From assembly GCA_014529385.2 (NCBI GenBank), contig CM043971.1, positions 27,224,769 through 27,288,768 on the forward strand: a stretch of 64,000 nucleotides of DNA. The letters run 5' to 3'. Below, piece by piece: positions 11,804 through 23,100 of the stretch (positions within the stretch are counted from its first letter, which is position 1; every line of letters begins with the position of its first letter). Made by a program: the position numbers and the translations under genes. Below the pieces are notes generated by a model. The model had not been told where the DNA came from. It made no database searches and worked only from the letters and a program-made list of their open reading frames with translations. The stretch comes from Adiantum capillus-veneris. Its lineage: Eukaryota > Streptophyta > Polypodiopsida > Polypodiales > Pteridaceae.

Positions 11804-12001
11804 ATGGCCCCAAAGAGAACCAGGAGAAATCCACTTACTGAGGAAGAGGATGTTAGCAACAAGCAAAAGAGAGCCACAAATGACCATGAGGCTGGCCTAG
11901 CAGAGGAGAGTCTACGGGCACCCTCCCCACAACATATGGACGAGCAGTCCCAGGTGGATTTCTATTTTGTTCACTTAAAACCTTTTAAAGTTCATTCTTA
12001 A
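11804..12001 (+). CDS. Short reading frame inside the chromovirus LTR, gag-like start
   Basis: A 65-codon frame begins MAPKRTRRNPLTEEEDV, a basic then acidic N-terminus of the kind seen in plant Gag proteins, and ends at TAA. The same start, MAPKRTRGNPLTEEEDV, occurs on the minus strand at 42211. There it is followed, after frame changes, by a longer acidic, coiled-coil-like sequence. The 5' flank (about 215 bp) is also shared by both copies, so the block is an old conserved unit. Coding function in the LTR is unproven; it may be a captured gag start or an LTR-encoded protein that has been shortened here. Confidence 0.35.
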   Translation: MAPKRTRRNPLTEEEDVSNKQKRATNDHEAGLAEESLRAPSPQHMDEQSQVDFYFVHLKPFKVHS

Positions 12002-12378
12002 GTTAACATTGCATACGTAAGCTTAGGAATGATAAATTGACTATAAATGGAAGGTAGCTTCCACAAAACCAACGAGCAATGACTGTAAATAGGAAAGAAA
12101 TGATTGGGTTATGACTGATTGATCTAGGAAAGAAATGTTGACCATCCTTAAGACAGCTTGTCTCAAGACACCTCTGATTCCTTGGAAATATTTTACTCCA
12201 GGTAATGAGTAATGATGGAGATACCATCATGGCAGAGTCAGTTACCTCAGCACGCATGGAGTCTTTACCGTGTGCTTGTTTATGTTTGTGGATAGTACTT
12301 TCAAGTTTATCCTAGAGAAACCGCCCGGTTGTATGGGCGCCCGGATTTTGGGTGATTTCTTTTTCCACCCCGGTTTTT

Positions 12379-12387
12379 TATAAATAA
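12379..12387 (+). promoter_or_regulatory. Second TATA-box candidate, near the 3' end of the LTR
   Basis: CCGGTTTTTTATAAATAAGG lies about 660 bp before the LTR end, downstream of the reading frame at 11804. In LTR elements the TATA box normally sits shortly before R and U5, so this is the better candidate for the genomic RNA promoter. No 3' LTR counterpart survives. Confidence 0.45.
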
Positions 12388-13041
12388 GGAATGGGTGCCG
12401 TTTTTCACCCTTGTATAGGTGGTCTTGAGACAAGCCAATACTGGTCAGAGATACTTTAGAATGACAGTACCTTGTCTTAAGTCTAAAGATGTTGTTTGCT
12501 GAAAGAATGTCTTCAATACTGTTTTCAAAGGTTGTCTTAATGAAAAGCAGTGTGAAAGTTAAAAGGAATCATTGTTTTAATTGTGAAAAGAATGTGGTAG
12601 TAATTAAACAACACAGAAATCATGTGTGAGTGCGGGGTGGTAAGTGGGGATTGACTAAGGTTGTCAATCATGGACGGGTGGACCTGATTAGTCAGGTAAC
12701 TATCCATTCCCGTGCACTAAAATGTTTAGAAACTTCTTCACTTGGAAGATGAATCCACCAACAGTTGTGCCCTCACATATGTTAGGGGGAAAAAAGCGTT
12801 GGCTAAGGAAACCTTAATTTGAAGGATGAAGATATAGGGTTGGAATTTATTTTTTATGGTCCCGTTTCCACTACGAGACAGGACTAGGTATTTTCTATGG
12901 CTATAAACCTAAACCATTGTCAATGGTAAGGGTGAATTTCCTGGAATTTTTCTTGCTTAAGGACTCTGACTTTAGTAGACCTAGAGACTTGTCAATGGTA
13001 CCATCCCGTTTTGGTGTCGACGGGATTAGGGACCTTACAAG

Positions 13042-13053
13042 TGGTATCAGAGC
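13042..13053 (+). promoter_or_regulatory. Primer-binding site of the chromovirus (tRNA-Met)
   Basis: TGGTATCAGAGC lies two bases after the LTR end ACCTTACA. This is the standard complement of the 3' end of plant initiator tRNA-Met, used to prime minus-strand DNA. Only about 70 bp of the leader separates it from the Copia insertion. Confidence 0.9.
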
Positions 13054-13122
13054 ATGGTTTAATAAGGTCCTGACCTTAGGAGGGTAAAAGTTGAAAAAAA
13101 TAGGCATATTATATTGCATTTT

Positions 13123-13265
13123 TGTTGAGATGTAGAGAGAAGGAGAGAGAGACGAGACAAGAGACACACCATGTACGCTCCCAAAGACTGATTCATATTG
13201 ATGACAAGATACAAATATATAGGTGAGACTAAGTTGAGTAGAGTGAGCCATATATAGCTCCAACA
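13123..13265 (-). repeat. 3' LTR of the Copia element, 143 bp
   Basis: On the plus strand it starts TGTTGAGATG and ends CTCCAACA. It differs from the other LTR only at the bases corresponding to a G/A and a T/G change in the middle. Next to it (13266-13274) the minus strand reads GAGTGGGGG, a polypurine tract. Confidence 0.95.
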
Positions 13266-13274
13266 CCCCCACTC
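13266..13274 (-). promoter_or_regulatory. Polypurine tract of the Copia element
   Basis: On the minus strand, GAGTGGGGG directly precedes the 3' LTR start TGTTGGAGC. It is the expected primer for plus-strand DNA synthesis. The same tract and LTR start recur at 33640 in a related remnant. Confidence 0.8.
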
Positions 13275-13603
13275 AAACAAAGGTCTCTAGCTTTGGATGA
13301 AAAAACCCTTGGGGAGTTCAAGGGAAAAACCCAAGCCCCTATACAATATGAAAATATGGACCAGTGATGATGATGTGAAAGTGAACTGTGCATCTATGTA
13401 CAAATATACAAGTGACGCAAAGATAACAATGTGCAGATGTGGAGTGTGCATAGTGCATGGTACCTATAGGATTACAATGTCATATGTACAAAGATATTAC
13501 AATAGCAAAGAAGCTAATCTAGAAAGAGTGAGGCCGAAGCAACTCCAAGCTCTGAGTGCAAGAGGATGAAACGTGACTCGTTGAGGCCTTTGGTCAGAAT
13601 GTC
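13275..13603 (-). other. 3' untranslated region of the Copia element
   Basis: This lies between the RNase H frame and the purine tract and has no supported gene. Its outer part (about 13275-13340) is conserved in the remnant near 33586-33643, including GGGTTTTTCCCTTG and AAGGGTTTTTTCATCC on the element strand, as expected of a functional end shared within the family. Confidence 0.7.
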
Positions 13604-16600
13604 TTAAATCATTTGATCACTTGGACAATTTTCAACCATAATGGTTCCTTTGCGTACTTCATACCTGACATAATGATAATGGATAGCAATGTGCTTTGAC
13701 TTATTATGTTGAACATAGTCTTTTGCAAGACTAATAGCACTTTGGTTGTCACATCGCAAGGGTGTGCTAGAAAGAGGAGAGTGACCAATATCTACCAGCA
13801 TTTGTCGAAGCCATATCAACTCACAAGCTGCAAGTGATGCTGCAACATATTCTGACTCAATCGTAGAAACTGCAACACAACGTTGTTTCTTGCTGGTCCA
13901 AGAAACAAGACAACCATTTATAAAGAAACAATTTTCACTAGTAGATCGCATAGATACATGTGAGCTTGCCTACTCTGCATCCGTGTAACCGAAAAGAGAA
14001 AGAGATTGTATAGAATCCAATGTGAGTTGTCGTCGATAGACCAAACCAAAATCTGTAGTGCCTTTCAAGTATTTCAACACACGCTTTGCTGCAGACCAAT
14101 GCTTAAGAGAAGGACGTGCAAGATGTTGTCCAAGATAATTAGCAACAAACAGAATATCAGGACGAGTGTTCATGCCAACAAAATGAAGACATCCAATCAA
14201 GTTAGCATAAGGCTGATTTGTGACAAGTTGACCGCCATTGTCAGAAGTGTTCTTCGTAGAGCTCGCAAGACAAGGTGTGTTGGCTGAATGTGCAGATTCC
14301 ATAACAAACTTTTGAATAGTATCTGCAATAAACTTTGATTGTCGAAGAAATAAAATACCTTTTGTACGATTCCGTTGGATTTGAATTCCAAGACACGAGT
14401 GAATCTCTCCAAGATCCACCATATCAAATGCAGAAGACAATAACTTTTTCACTTGCTGAAGAAATCCTAAATCATTGGAAACAAGGATGGTATCATCCAC
14501 ATAAAGAGCAAGAATCACAAAACTGCTACCTTGGCGTTTTATGTATTAGTTGGGGTCTGAAGAGCAAGAGATGAATCCTTTAGAGGTGAGAAAAAGATCA
14601 AATTTTGTATACCAGGCTCGGGAAGCTTGTTTGAGACCATATAGTGCCTTATGCAGTTGAGCAACAAGGTCTTCTTTACCTGGAATAGCAAACCCTTCCG
14701 GTTGTTCCATATAAATTTCCTCTTCCAAGTCACCGTTAAGAAAATCAGTTCGTTCATCCATTTGATGAGCTTCTAAATCAAATTGAACAGCAAATGCCAA
14801 TAAAACTCGAACACTTGTAATACAAACAACTGGTGAAAAGGTCTCTTGATAATCAACACCAGCTACTTGGGAGTAACCTTTTGCAACTAAACGTACCTTG
14901 AACTTGTCAAAAGATCCATCTGCTTTTACTTTTGTCTTATACACCCACTTACACTTAATAGCTGTACGACCAGGAGGTAATTCAGTTAGTATCCATGTAC
15001 CTTTAGAGATAAGAGAATCGTACTCTACTTGCATAGCCTCTTTCCATTGATCCTTTTGTGGTGAAGAGATAGATTCATCATAAGTAACGGGATCTTCAGA
15101 AGTAGAAAAAGCATTGTCAACAATATCATCATCATAAACATGACATGAGCCATGTTCAAAATCAATAGGCAGATCAACAAAAATATCAATATCATCATTG
15201 GTAGCATTCGGAATGGATGGTTGTGAAGAGGAAAGTTTCTCTATAGGAAGAGTTTCATCATCTGAAAGAAATGGAAAAGCCTGAAGCAATGATTTAGTAT
15301 CATCAGAATCATCCATGGACCATGAACCTCCCATAAGCTGTTCATTAAAAGTAGCATCACGATTCACAATTACTTTCTTGGAGGAAGGGTCATAGAATTT
15401 GTAGCCTTTGGAAGTGTCAGAATATCCAATAAAAATAACTTTAAGGCCAGGAGCATCAAGCTTTGTTCGTGTTTCTTTGGGAACATGAATATAAGCAATA
15501 CATCCAAAGGTTCTGAAATGAGGTACAGAAGGAATGTCACCTGTCCATGTTGTGATGGGTATCTTACCAGAGGGTGCAGTAGTAGGAAGATGATTCTGAA
15601 TAAATACTGCGGTCAAAGTAGCTTCAGTCCAGAAAACACGAGATAAACCAGAATGAATCAGCATACATCTTACAGCATTGAGAATAGTGCGATTCTTTCG
15701 TTTAGCAACGCCGTTCTGTTGAGGTGAATATGGAATAGTGTGTTCATGATGAATTCCACTGTCAACACAGTAATTCACAAACTCTCGAGAAACATATTCG
15801 CCTCCATTATCACTACGAAGCTTCTTAAGACGACGATCAGTTTGAAGTTCTACAGCCTTGTGGAATTGTTTGAAAACAGATAAGGCCTCAGATTTTTGTC
15901 TAAGTAAAAATACAATCGTATACCGTGAGAAATCATCAATGAAAGTAATAAAGTAGCGATATTGTGATCTCGAAGAAGGTAGAGGTCCACATATATCAGT
16001 ATGAACAAGATCCAATATGTCATGAGAATGAGTTGAATTTGAAAGAGGAAAGGGTTTACGATTATGTTTCCCAAGAGCACAAAACTCACAAATTCCCATA
16101 TGGGGATGAGCTTTAAGATCGATGCCATGAACAAGATCACGCCGCTGAAGATCAAGGAGTTTTGAGAAATCAGCATGAACAAAACGGTGATGCCATACTT
16201 TGCAATCATGATCACTTGGAGCAGTAACAACATTTGCTACAGCATCATTGAGAGAGAATTCAAACAAATTACCATTTCGAGGAGCAGTGGCTATAGTCTA
16301 TCCATCTTTCTCAATTCAGCATTTGGTATGATCAAATCCAACAAAGAGACCAAGATCAACAAGTCTAGCAACTAAAAGAAGATTAAGTTGAAGATCTGGT
16401 ACATGTAATACTCCTTGCAAAATTCTAGTGGAAGAAGATAAGGTACCAAGATATAAATCTCCAATACCCTTCACTTGACAAGTCGTATCATCAGCAAGAT
16501 AAACAACACGTTGAACTGGTAGTGGATGATAGTTATGGAGCCACTTAGACTGATATGTCATATGTCCTGTAGCACCAGAATCAACAATAAAAAGTGAACC

Positions 16601-16989
16601 ATCACGCACATGAAGTATTCTGTCTGGAGCAACAGAACATAGGACGCAGCTTGTTTCTAGTACAATGTTGTTTCGATGTTCAGTAGCATATGCTCTATTA
16701 CGATCTGTGTCGAATCGACGCTTGTAGAACATATGAGTGGGATGATTAGATCGTCCACAATATTCACAAGAAGAAGAAGAAGTATAGTCTCTAGATAAAC
16801 GTGGTTGTTTTGTAGTAATATTGTGTTCTTCATCATATTGACGTGCCCAACAATCATCTTCAGTATGCCCATTTTTGTTGCAGTAAGAACATTGCTTACT
16901 AGGAAATTTGAGACGAGAGAAAATATTACCACGACGGCCACCTCTGCGGTTTCCTCTTTGAAACGGACGCCTTCAAGCATAAAAAACAC
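13604..16989 (-). pseudogene. Copia pol: protease, integrase, reverse transcriptase, RNase H
   Basis: Order on the minus strand: Gag C-terminal zinc knuckle CSYCNKNGHTEDDC (about 16890), protease DSGATGHM (about 16582), pre-integrase and zinc region (about 16200-16060), integrase core with HTDICGP and LRSDNGGEY (about 16010-15780), reverse transcriptase with ALYVDD (about 14510) and RNase H ending STIESEYVA (about 13860). This is the Ty1/Copia arrangement. Breaks: stops between 16316 and 16267, a TAA near 14545, a stop near 13970, and a frame change near 16980. The third catalytic Glu of the integrase, normally in QQNGVAERK, is Lys here (codon at 15701-15703, a single-base change). The product should not be active even if translated. 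Confidence 0.93.
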
Positions 16990-17079
16990 GTTCCATCTGT
17001 TGTGACTCAGTCTCCTCTTGTGAAATCATAGCTGTATCATGACCAGCATTACGTCGTTCTTGACGTTGAGAGTATTCAA

Positions 17080-17703
17080 TTAAAGACATGCAGGCTTGGT
17101 CGAAATCAAGACCATCTTATTATAGAGAATAGTAACAATGTTATCATAAGAGGAGTCCTTCACCGTATCAAGGAGAAGTGTAATCAGTTGCTTTTGTGGA
17201 ACAGGATCACCGGCAGCAGCAAGTTGATTAATAATAGATTTGAAAGACTCAATATGTGTCGTCATAGCAGTACCAACTTCATATTGTAGTTTGTTAAGTG
17301 ACCCTCTCAAATAAAGTATTTCTGTAACATATTTCTTCTGAAAGTTTGCAATAAGGTACTTCCATACGTCGTGAGAAGTAGGCAGCTCATACATATCAAG
17401 CAAAAGAGAATCACTGAGAGTAGAAAGAATATACCGACGAGCTGCTTTATCATGTCGTTGCCAATCCGTATACGCAACATTCCAATCTTCAAATATAGGT
17501 CCTTCATTGATAAGCACGTTATCATGATCCGTATCAATAGGCTGAGGCAGACAAACACGATTTCCAAGGACAACATCAGAGAGTTCATCGCCTTCAAGAA
17601 TTAACAACATCTTTGCTTTCCACCCTGGAAATCCTTGGCCTTGGAAAGGAGAAACAGAACTTTGTCCAGAAGGAAATCTGTTGACGAGAATAGTCATAGC
17701 CAT
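17080..17703 (-). CDS. Copia Gag capsid (UBN2-type), open over about 208 codons
   Basis: I take the start as ATG at 17703 (MAMTILVNRFPSG); the frame stays open upstream to 17769. The product fits the gag-polypeptide (UBN2) fold of Copia elements: GWKAKMLLILEGDELSDVV near the N-terminus, a helical middle with ILSTLSDSLLLDMYELPT, then LRGSLNKLQYEVGTAMTTHI. The zinc knuckle is encoded separately near 16890 after a break at 17080, so Gag and Pol are no longer in one frame. It would form the virus-like particle shell. Confidence 0.75.
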   Translation of the reverse strand: MAMTILVNRFPSGQSSVSPFQGQGFPGWKAKMLLILEGDELSDVVLGNRVCLPQPIDTDHDNVLINEGPIFEDWNVAYTDWQRHDKAARRYILSTLSDSLLLDMYELPTSHDVWKYLIANFQKKYVTEILYLRGSLNKLQYEVGTAMTTHIESFKSIINQLAAAGDPVPQKQLITLLLDTVKDSSYDNIVTILYNKMVLISTKPACL

Positions 17704-17769
17704 ATCTGGTTGCGAGAAGACGTATAAGATAAGATCGCAGAATCTGCACACCATATATGGTGAAGGCAA

Positions 17770-18388
17770 AAAATCAGGGAAAAGGAGACGTCGATAATAA
17801 AAGAGTCCTCAAAATAGAGTGACGTGAGACGAGACTCCTTAAATAGAGTGACGTGAGACGCAAGATTGACCGTGGCCACAATATGAATAAGGCTAAATTT
17901 TCTCGAAAAAGCTAATGCCAAAATTAGAAAAATGATCGTGGATGCTTCACGAAGATGCACGACGAAGAAAGTTGCGTCAAGCTCAATTTGCAGTAAAAAC
18001 AACATAACTTTCTGCTGCGAACTCCGATTGACGCAAACCTAGAACTCAAATCAAAGAGCTCGAGGAGACGAACAAGTTCTGGATGAAAAGTGCCATTGTG
18101 CTTCACTCCATTGCACTTTTCCCGTTTCTCCAAATTTTGAGCAGAAGACCCCCGAAAATTGAGATGAAGTTTAGGGTGTCATCAACAAGAAAACGTAATC
18201 AACGATTAGATTGATTAGCAATAAACACCACACAAAATAATAATCATATTCTTCTTAACACAAAATAACCACAATTAACAAGAATCAACGCTCAAAACTA
18301 AAATTTGTAGCAATTTTGAAACTTACATGCGAATCGCATACACATACTATTTTGTCACCATGAATTGAATTGGCGCGTGGTCATTATC
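17770..18388 (-). other. Leader region of the Copia element
   Basis: Untranslated leader between the primer-binding site and gag. A purine-rich short duplication (GAGTGACGTGAGACG twice, near 17817 and 17848) is visible. No supported gene. Confidence 0.6.
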
Positions 18389-18400
18389 GCTCTGATACCA
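18389..18400 (-). promoter_or_regulatory. Primer-binding site of the Copia element (tRNA-Met)
   Basis: The minus strand reads TGGTATCAGAGC immediately after the 5' LTR end CATCTCAACA, with no spacer. It matches initiator tRNA-Met. Confidence 0.93.
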
Positions 18401-18543
18401 TGTTGAGATGTAGAGAGAAGGAGAGAGAGACGAGACAAGAGACACACCATGTACGCTCCCAAAGACTAATTCATATTGAGGACAAGATACAAATATATAG
18501 GTGAGACTAAGTTGAGTAGAGTGAGCCATATATAGCTCCAACA
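18401..18543 (-). repeat. 5' LTR of the Copia element, 143 bp
   Basis: Same boundaries (TG...CA) as the 3' copy. On the minus strand it contains GCTATATATGG close to its start, a possible TATA element. Flanked by target duplication ATTTT at 18544-18548. Confidence 0.95.
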
Positions 18544-18553
18544 ATTTTTTATT

Positions 18554-19063
18554 ATGGTATATTGTGAAATGAGAATTTCCCTATCAATACAGAAAAATAT
18601 CCGCCAAGCTTACCAAACGTTTTTGATTTTCAACATCATGTTCGAGGCTGCTTGCAGCTCCAATAACTTTGTACTTTGCAAGAGCATCATGCAATTGTTA
18701 GATTTAATGTTTTCCCCTCCTCCTACATGGGGAATCAGCTGGTCACAGTTTGGCGGAATTTTCTTGATTGATGCGGGACAGTTAGAAGGGTTGACACTCA
18801 ATCTGAAAAGACTCAAGTGGGAAAAAACACCTCGAACCATTGAAGTGTTCTTTTTCAATGGGACTGAAGATCCAGATCAGACCATTATTATAGATGGGGT
18901 AGAAGTGTCACAAAATCAGTGGGTATATGATCAGGTTGCCAAAGTAATATATCCCGGTAGGATCAGGCCCATGAGGGTAGGCCCAAAATTTAGGAGACCA
19001 AAAGATGTCATATTTTTTGATCCCCTGTTAAACCCACCAGTGGTGAAGAGGATTTTGTTATAG
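18554..19063 (+). CDS. ORF of unknown function in the chromovirus leader, 169 codons
   Basis: A clean open frame lies between the primer-binding-site region and gag. It has no zinc knuckle and no protease or polymerase motif. The N-terminal half is hydrophobic and mixed; the C-terminal half is charged and Pro-rich, with GVEVSQNQWVYDQVAKVIYP and GPKFRRPKDVIFFDP. Its integrity contrasts with the frameshifted gag and pol downstream. Plant Gypsy elements sometimes carry accessory ORFs, but this one matches nothing I can name. The Copia insertion site is only a few bases upstream, so the real start may lie before 13122 in the interrupted leader. A chance open frame is possible. Confidence 0.45.
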   Translation: MVYCEMRISLSIQKNIRQAYQTFLIFNIMFEAACSSNNFVLCKSIMQLLDLMFSPPPTWGISWSQFGGIFLIDAGQLEGLTLNLKRLKWEKTPRTIEVFFFNGTEDPDQTIIIDGVEVSQNQWVYDQVAKVIYPGRIRPMRVGPKFRRPKDVIFFDPLLNPPVVKRILL

Positions 19064-19387
19064 AGAGTTACATATTGTATATAGCATGAGTCCATCTTGT
19101 ATATAGTATGAGTCCATCTTGTACATAGTTTGAGTCAGTGTTGTATTAACTCTTGTATATACCATGGTTTTATGACATGCTTTGTGTAGTTTAATTGAGA
19201 TGGTGATAATTATTGTCACAATTCTATTTTCATTGTTTTAAAAAGTATATAGATTAGAGAACTTGCATGAAAAGACAAAATTAGTGTAATCACTAAGGCA
19301 ATTTTATTAATTACAAACCCAGGGAAATGCAAAAAGTTTCTATACTCACACCCAAGAAAAGAAACTACTGTGAAAACAAGTTCAACT
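19064..19387 (+). other. Non-coding spacer before chromovirus gag
   Basis: Holds a short tandem repeat of about 28 bp (ATAGTATGAGTCCATCTTGT-like, three copies at about 19075-19145) and AT-rich DNA. No start codon for the gag frame is visible here, so part of the gag 5' end is probably deleted. Confidence 0.6.
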
Positions 19388-20150
19388 CCCAACTTTCAAG
19401 CGAGAAGGAACCAATTTAGAACGTGATGCCAAAGCATGGCTCGACACCATGGATGATTATTTCTTGGCAGCAGGAACTGCTTCAGAAAATCTAGCAGTGT
19501 TAGGAATGTTTTGACTTACCGGAGATGCCAAAGTCTGGTGGAAAAAATACTGTAAAGATAACCCTTCCATTAGTCCCTCCTGGGAAAGAATGAAGCAGGC
19601 AGTGAAAGAAAGGTATCTTCCTCCAGCTCACCAAGCCATTAAAATGAATGAATTCTTCGCCCTCAAACAGTTAGGTCTTACTTTGGAAGAGTACTACACC
19701 AAATATGTGTCTCTACGACGTTACACCCCACCAATGACCATGGAACAACATATCACTCATTTTTTAGGGTCTAAACAAACCTTTAAGTACCCGCTTGGAA
19801 GCTATGAGACCCATCTCTATTCAAGATGCTCTATTAAGAGCTAAACCACTTGCAGTCGAAGGAAACCCCTGCCAGGAATTATTACAACTATAATAACTTT
19901 AGAGGAAGAGCAAGGGGAAATTATAACCAAGTAAATCAACGGAGGGCAGTATCAGTTGCAGCCACTATAGAGCAGACCTTTCCAAACATCAGATGTTATG
20001 GATGCAATAGAATGGGACACTACAGGAGTCAATGTCCTGAGGGAAAAAATCCCCGAGTTGCTAGTGGAACCACTCCTCAGACTCAGATAGGACAAGGAAA
20101 TAATCAAAGAGGTAGAGGCAATAGAGGACGAGGTAGAGGAGCCAGAGCTT
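19388..20150 (+). pseudogene. Chromovirus gag, frameshifted
   Basis: The Retrotrans_gag region reads DAKAWLDTMDDYFLAAGT and WKKYCKDNPSISPSWERMKQ, with a stop at 19513 (GMF then TGA) and a frame shift between about 19770 and 19850. The zinc knuckle CYGCNRMGHYRSQC sits at about 19990-20035 and is followed by Arg/Gly-rich repeats (RGRGNRGRGRGAR) that suit nucleic-acid binding. There is no initiation codon in frame at the 5' end. It encodes the capsid and nucleocapsid of the chromovirus. Confidence 0.85.
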
Positions 20151-23100
20151 ATGCTGCAGTAGGAGATCCTACCTTGCTGGATGAGGAAGATGAAAGAGAT
20201 ACTCTTTTTTCCGCCATTGATAACCCTAGAGCTCGGCAACAATATGCTGTCATCCAAACCACTGCAAAGAGAGAAGGTGAAAATTTTGAACTACTTATAG
20301 ATTGTGGCAGCACACACTCTTTTCTGTCCCCTAAATGTTTAAGGAAACTTAAATTGAACCAATATCCCACCAAGAAATTAGTGGTAGAATTAGCAAATGG
20401 GAACGAGGTTCTATCTCAATTTACAGCTAGGGAAGTTGAGTTTGAACTAGGGGGAACCCTGACTTCATCCTACTTTCAGACTCTACCAGTAGGAATCTAT
20501 GATGGTATTCTAGGAATGGATTGGTTAATCAAAAATCAAGCCCAAATTCACTGTGCTCAAGGGAACTTAACCTTCAAAAATCACTTAGGTGAAGAAACAT
20601 TAGTACAAGGATTAAATGGGAAACCTAAGGCTCATTTAGTCAAGGCTAGTCGACTTCTGGAGGGGTTACATAAGGGACAACAGATCTTTGTAGTAAAACT
20701 TAATAAGGTAGATGATTCAAGGGACGACACAACTCCAGAATGGCTTAAGGAATTCTCATATATATTTCCGAAAGATCTCTCAAATTTACCTCCTCCAAGG
20801 GATATAGACAACGAAAAAGAAACCTTTCCAGGTAGTGAACCAATTTCAAAAAGACCCTGCAAAATGTCCGTCCCTAAAGCTATTGAATTAAAAGAACAAC
20901 TTCGTCAGCTTATTGAACAGGGGTTCATAAGACCAAGCATTTCACCTTGTGCAGCGCCTGTTCTATTCCAAAAAAACAAGGATGGATATGTACGTCTCTT
21001 CATCGATTATAGGGGGCTTAACTAGGTATCAGTAAAGAATAAGTACCCTATTCCTCGCATCGACGAATTTCTTGATAGATTACATGGAGCCAAAGTATTC
21101 ACAAAAATTGATCTCAGGTCAGGTTACCATCCAATCCGGATTAAGGAGGCAGATATTTACAAAACTACTTTCAACACCCGATATGGGCATTATGAGTTCA
21201 TTGTAATGCCTTTTGGTCTTACGAATGCTCCAACTACTTTTAACCGTCTCATGCAGGATATATTTAGAGAATATCTGGATGATCTTGTGTTGGTGTTTTC
21301 CGATGATATCCTGTTATATTCCCAGGATGAAAAAGAGCATGAAGGCCATGTACGTAAAGTAATTCATCTTCTACGCCAACATCAGTTATATGCCAAGATG
21401 AGTAAATGTGTGTTTTTCACGCCAGAAGTTAGTTATCTTGATTTTATAATAAATAGTGAAGGAGTTTCAGTAGACCCCGCAAAGATCAAAGATATAATAG
21501 ACTGGCCTCAACACAAAACGGTCAGTGAGATTCGAGGATTCTTGGGCATTACACGATGGTATAGAATCTTTGTCCGAGATTATGCAATTATCGCTGCGCC
21601 CTTGACGCAGCTACTTAAAAAGATAGCCAAACTTATATGGGGAAAAGAACAAGAGGATTGTTTCCTCAAACTAAAACAAAATCTCACATCAACCCCTATA
21701 CTCAAACTTCCCGACTTCACTCAAGAGTTTGAAGTAGTAACAGATGCCAATGGTCTTGCTATAGGAGAAGTTTTAAACCAAGAAGGCAGACCAGTCTCCT
21801 TTACTTTGCAAAAATTAAGAATACACGAGCTAAATTATCCAACTCATGATCTGGAACTCCTAGCTGTCATCCATGCTCTAAAACTCTGGAGGCACTATCT
21901 TCTAGGAGGAAAGTTCCAGTTAATCACCGATCATCAGAGTCTAAAATGGATTTTCTCACAAGCAACACTCAACATGAGTCAGAGAAGATGGATAGAACTC
22001 TTACAGGAATATGAATTTGACATAAAATATAAACCAGGAAAAGAGAATGTGGTTGCCGACGCTCTTAGCTGAAAGGTCTTTCTTGGGGCTATTTCCACAG
22101 TCGACAATCCAATCCTAAACAAGGTTAGGGAAGTTTCCTTGGAAGACAAGGATTATGAAGAACTTCTACAGGTTATCAATCAACAGGACCTAAAAGAGGA
22201 AGACAAAGAAAGAATCAAGGACTATTCACTTGAGGATGGGCTTCTCTATTACAAATATCGGCTTTACATTCCTAAGAATCCATCCTTAAAGGAGTTATGA
22301 AGGACACAATGCTCCAGTTGCCGGCCATCCTGGTTACGCAAAAACCCTTAACGCCATAAGAAAAAGATATTTCTGGCCAGGAATGAAAGGAGTTATACTT
22401 TGCTACATCAGACAATGTCTTTCCTGTCAAAGGATTAAGGCAGAACGAGTAATGATGCCAAGGAAACTTCAACCTCTGGACATTCCTTAAATGAAGTGGG
22501 AGCTCATTAGCATGGACTTTGTAATAGGTCTTCCCACTATTCAAGGGGGTTACGACTCCATTATGGTGGTAGCGGATATGCTGACTAAAGTCTCCCATTT
22601 GATGCCTGTAAAACAACTTACACTGCATCACACATAAGTCGTTTCTTTATCAAAGAGATCTTCAGATTACACGGGCTTCCGAAGAGAATAGTCAGTGACA
22701 GAGATGCAAAATTCACTTCAAAATTCTAGAAAGCTTTATTTGAATCCTTAGGAACTCAGCTATGTTTCAATACATCCTATCACCCTTAGACAGACAGCCA
22801 CACAAAAAAAGTGAATCAAGTTATTGAAGAAATCCTTAGAGCCTATTGCGGTAGAGAACCCCGGAAATGGATCCAATTTCTTCCTCTGGTGGAATTCGCC
22901 TATAACTCTTCTTTTCATAAAAGCATTGGGATGTCACCATTTAATGCTCTATATGGGCATGAATGTATATCACCCCTAAACTTTTCTGACCCTACTACAA
23001 GAGTAGAAGCTTCAAAGAAAATGTTGGAGGAGATGGATGCCCAAACCAAAGCCATAAGACAAAACATTCAGGCAGCCAAGGACTGCCAGAAATAGTATGC

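Larger units (their letters stand above)
9291..13039 (+). repeat. 5' LTR of the chromovirus, 3749 bp
   Basis: It begins TGTAAGGTTTCCAG, also found at 23571, and ends GGACCTTACA directly before the primer-binding site. The first about 2.28 kb aligns with the 3' LTR. The last about 1.47 kb (11574-13039) has no partner because the 3' copy is truncated. Inside are two TATA-box candidates (9765 and 12379), a block of about 152-bp tandem subrepeats (10290-11070) and a 65-codon reading frame at 11804. A piece of the same LTR recurs inverted at 42160-42428. Confidence 0.88.
13123..18543 (-). mobile_element. Ty1/Copia retrotransposon nested in the chromovirus
   Basis: Complete in structure on the minus strand: 143-bp LTRs at 18401-18543 (5') and 13123-13265 (3'), primer-binding site, gag, pol with integrase before reverse transcriptase (the Copia order), purine tract, and a 5-bp target duplication ATTTT at 13118-13122 and 18544-18548. 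By my count the two LTRs differ at two of 143 positions, so the insertion is recent. Despite that the coding region has several stops and an altered integrase catalytic residue. It lies in the leader of the chromovirus, so it is the younger of the two. Confidence 0.95.
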
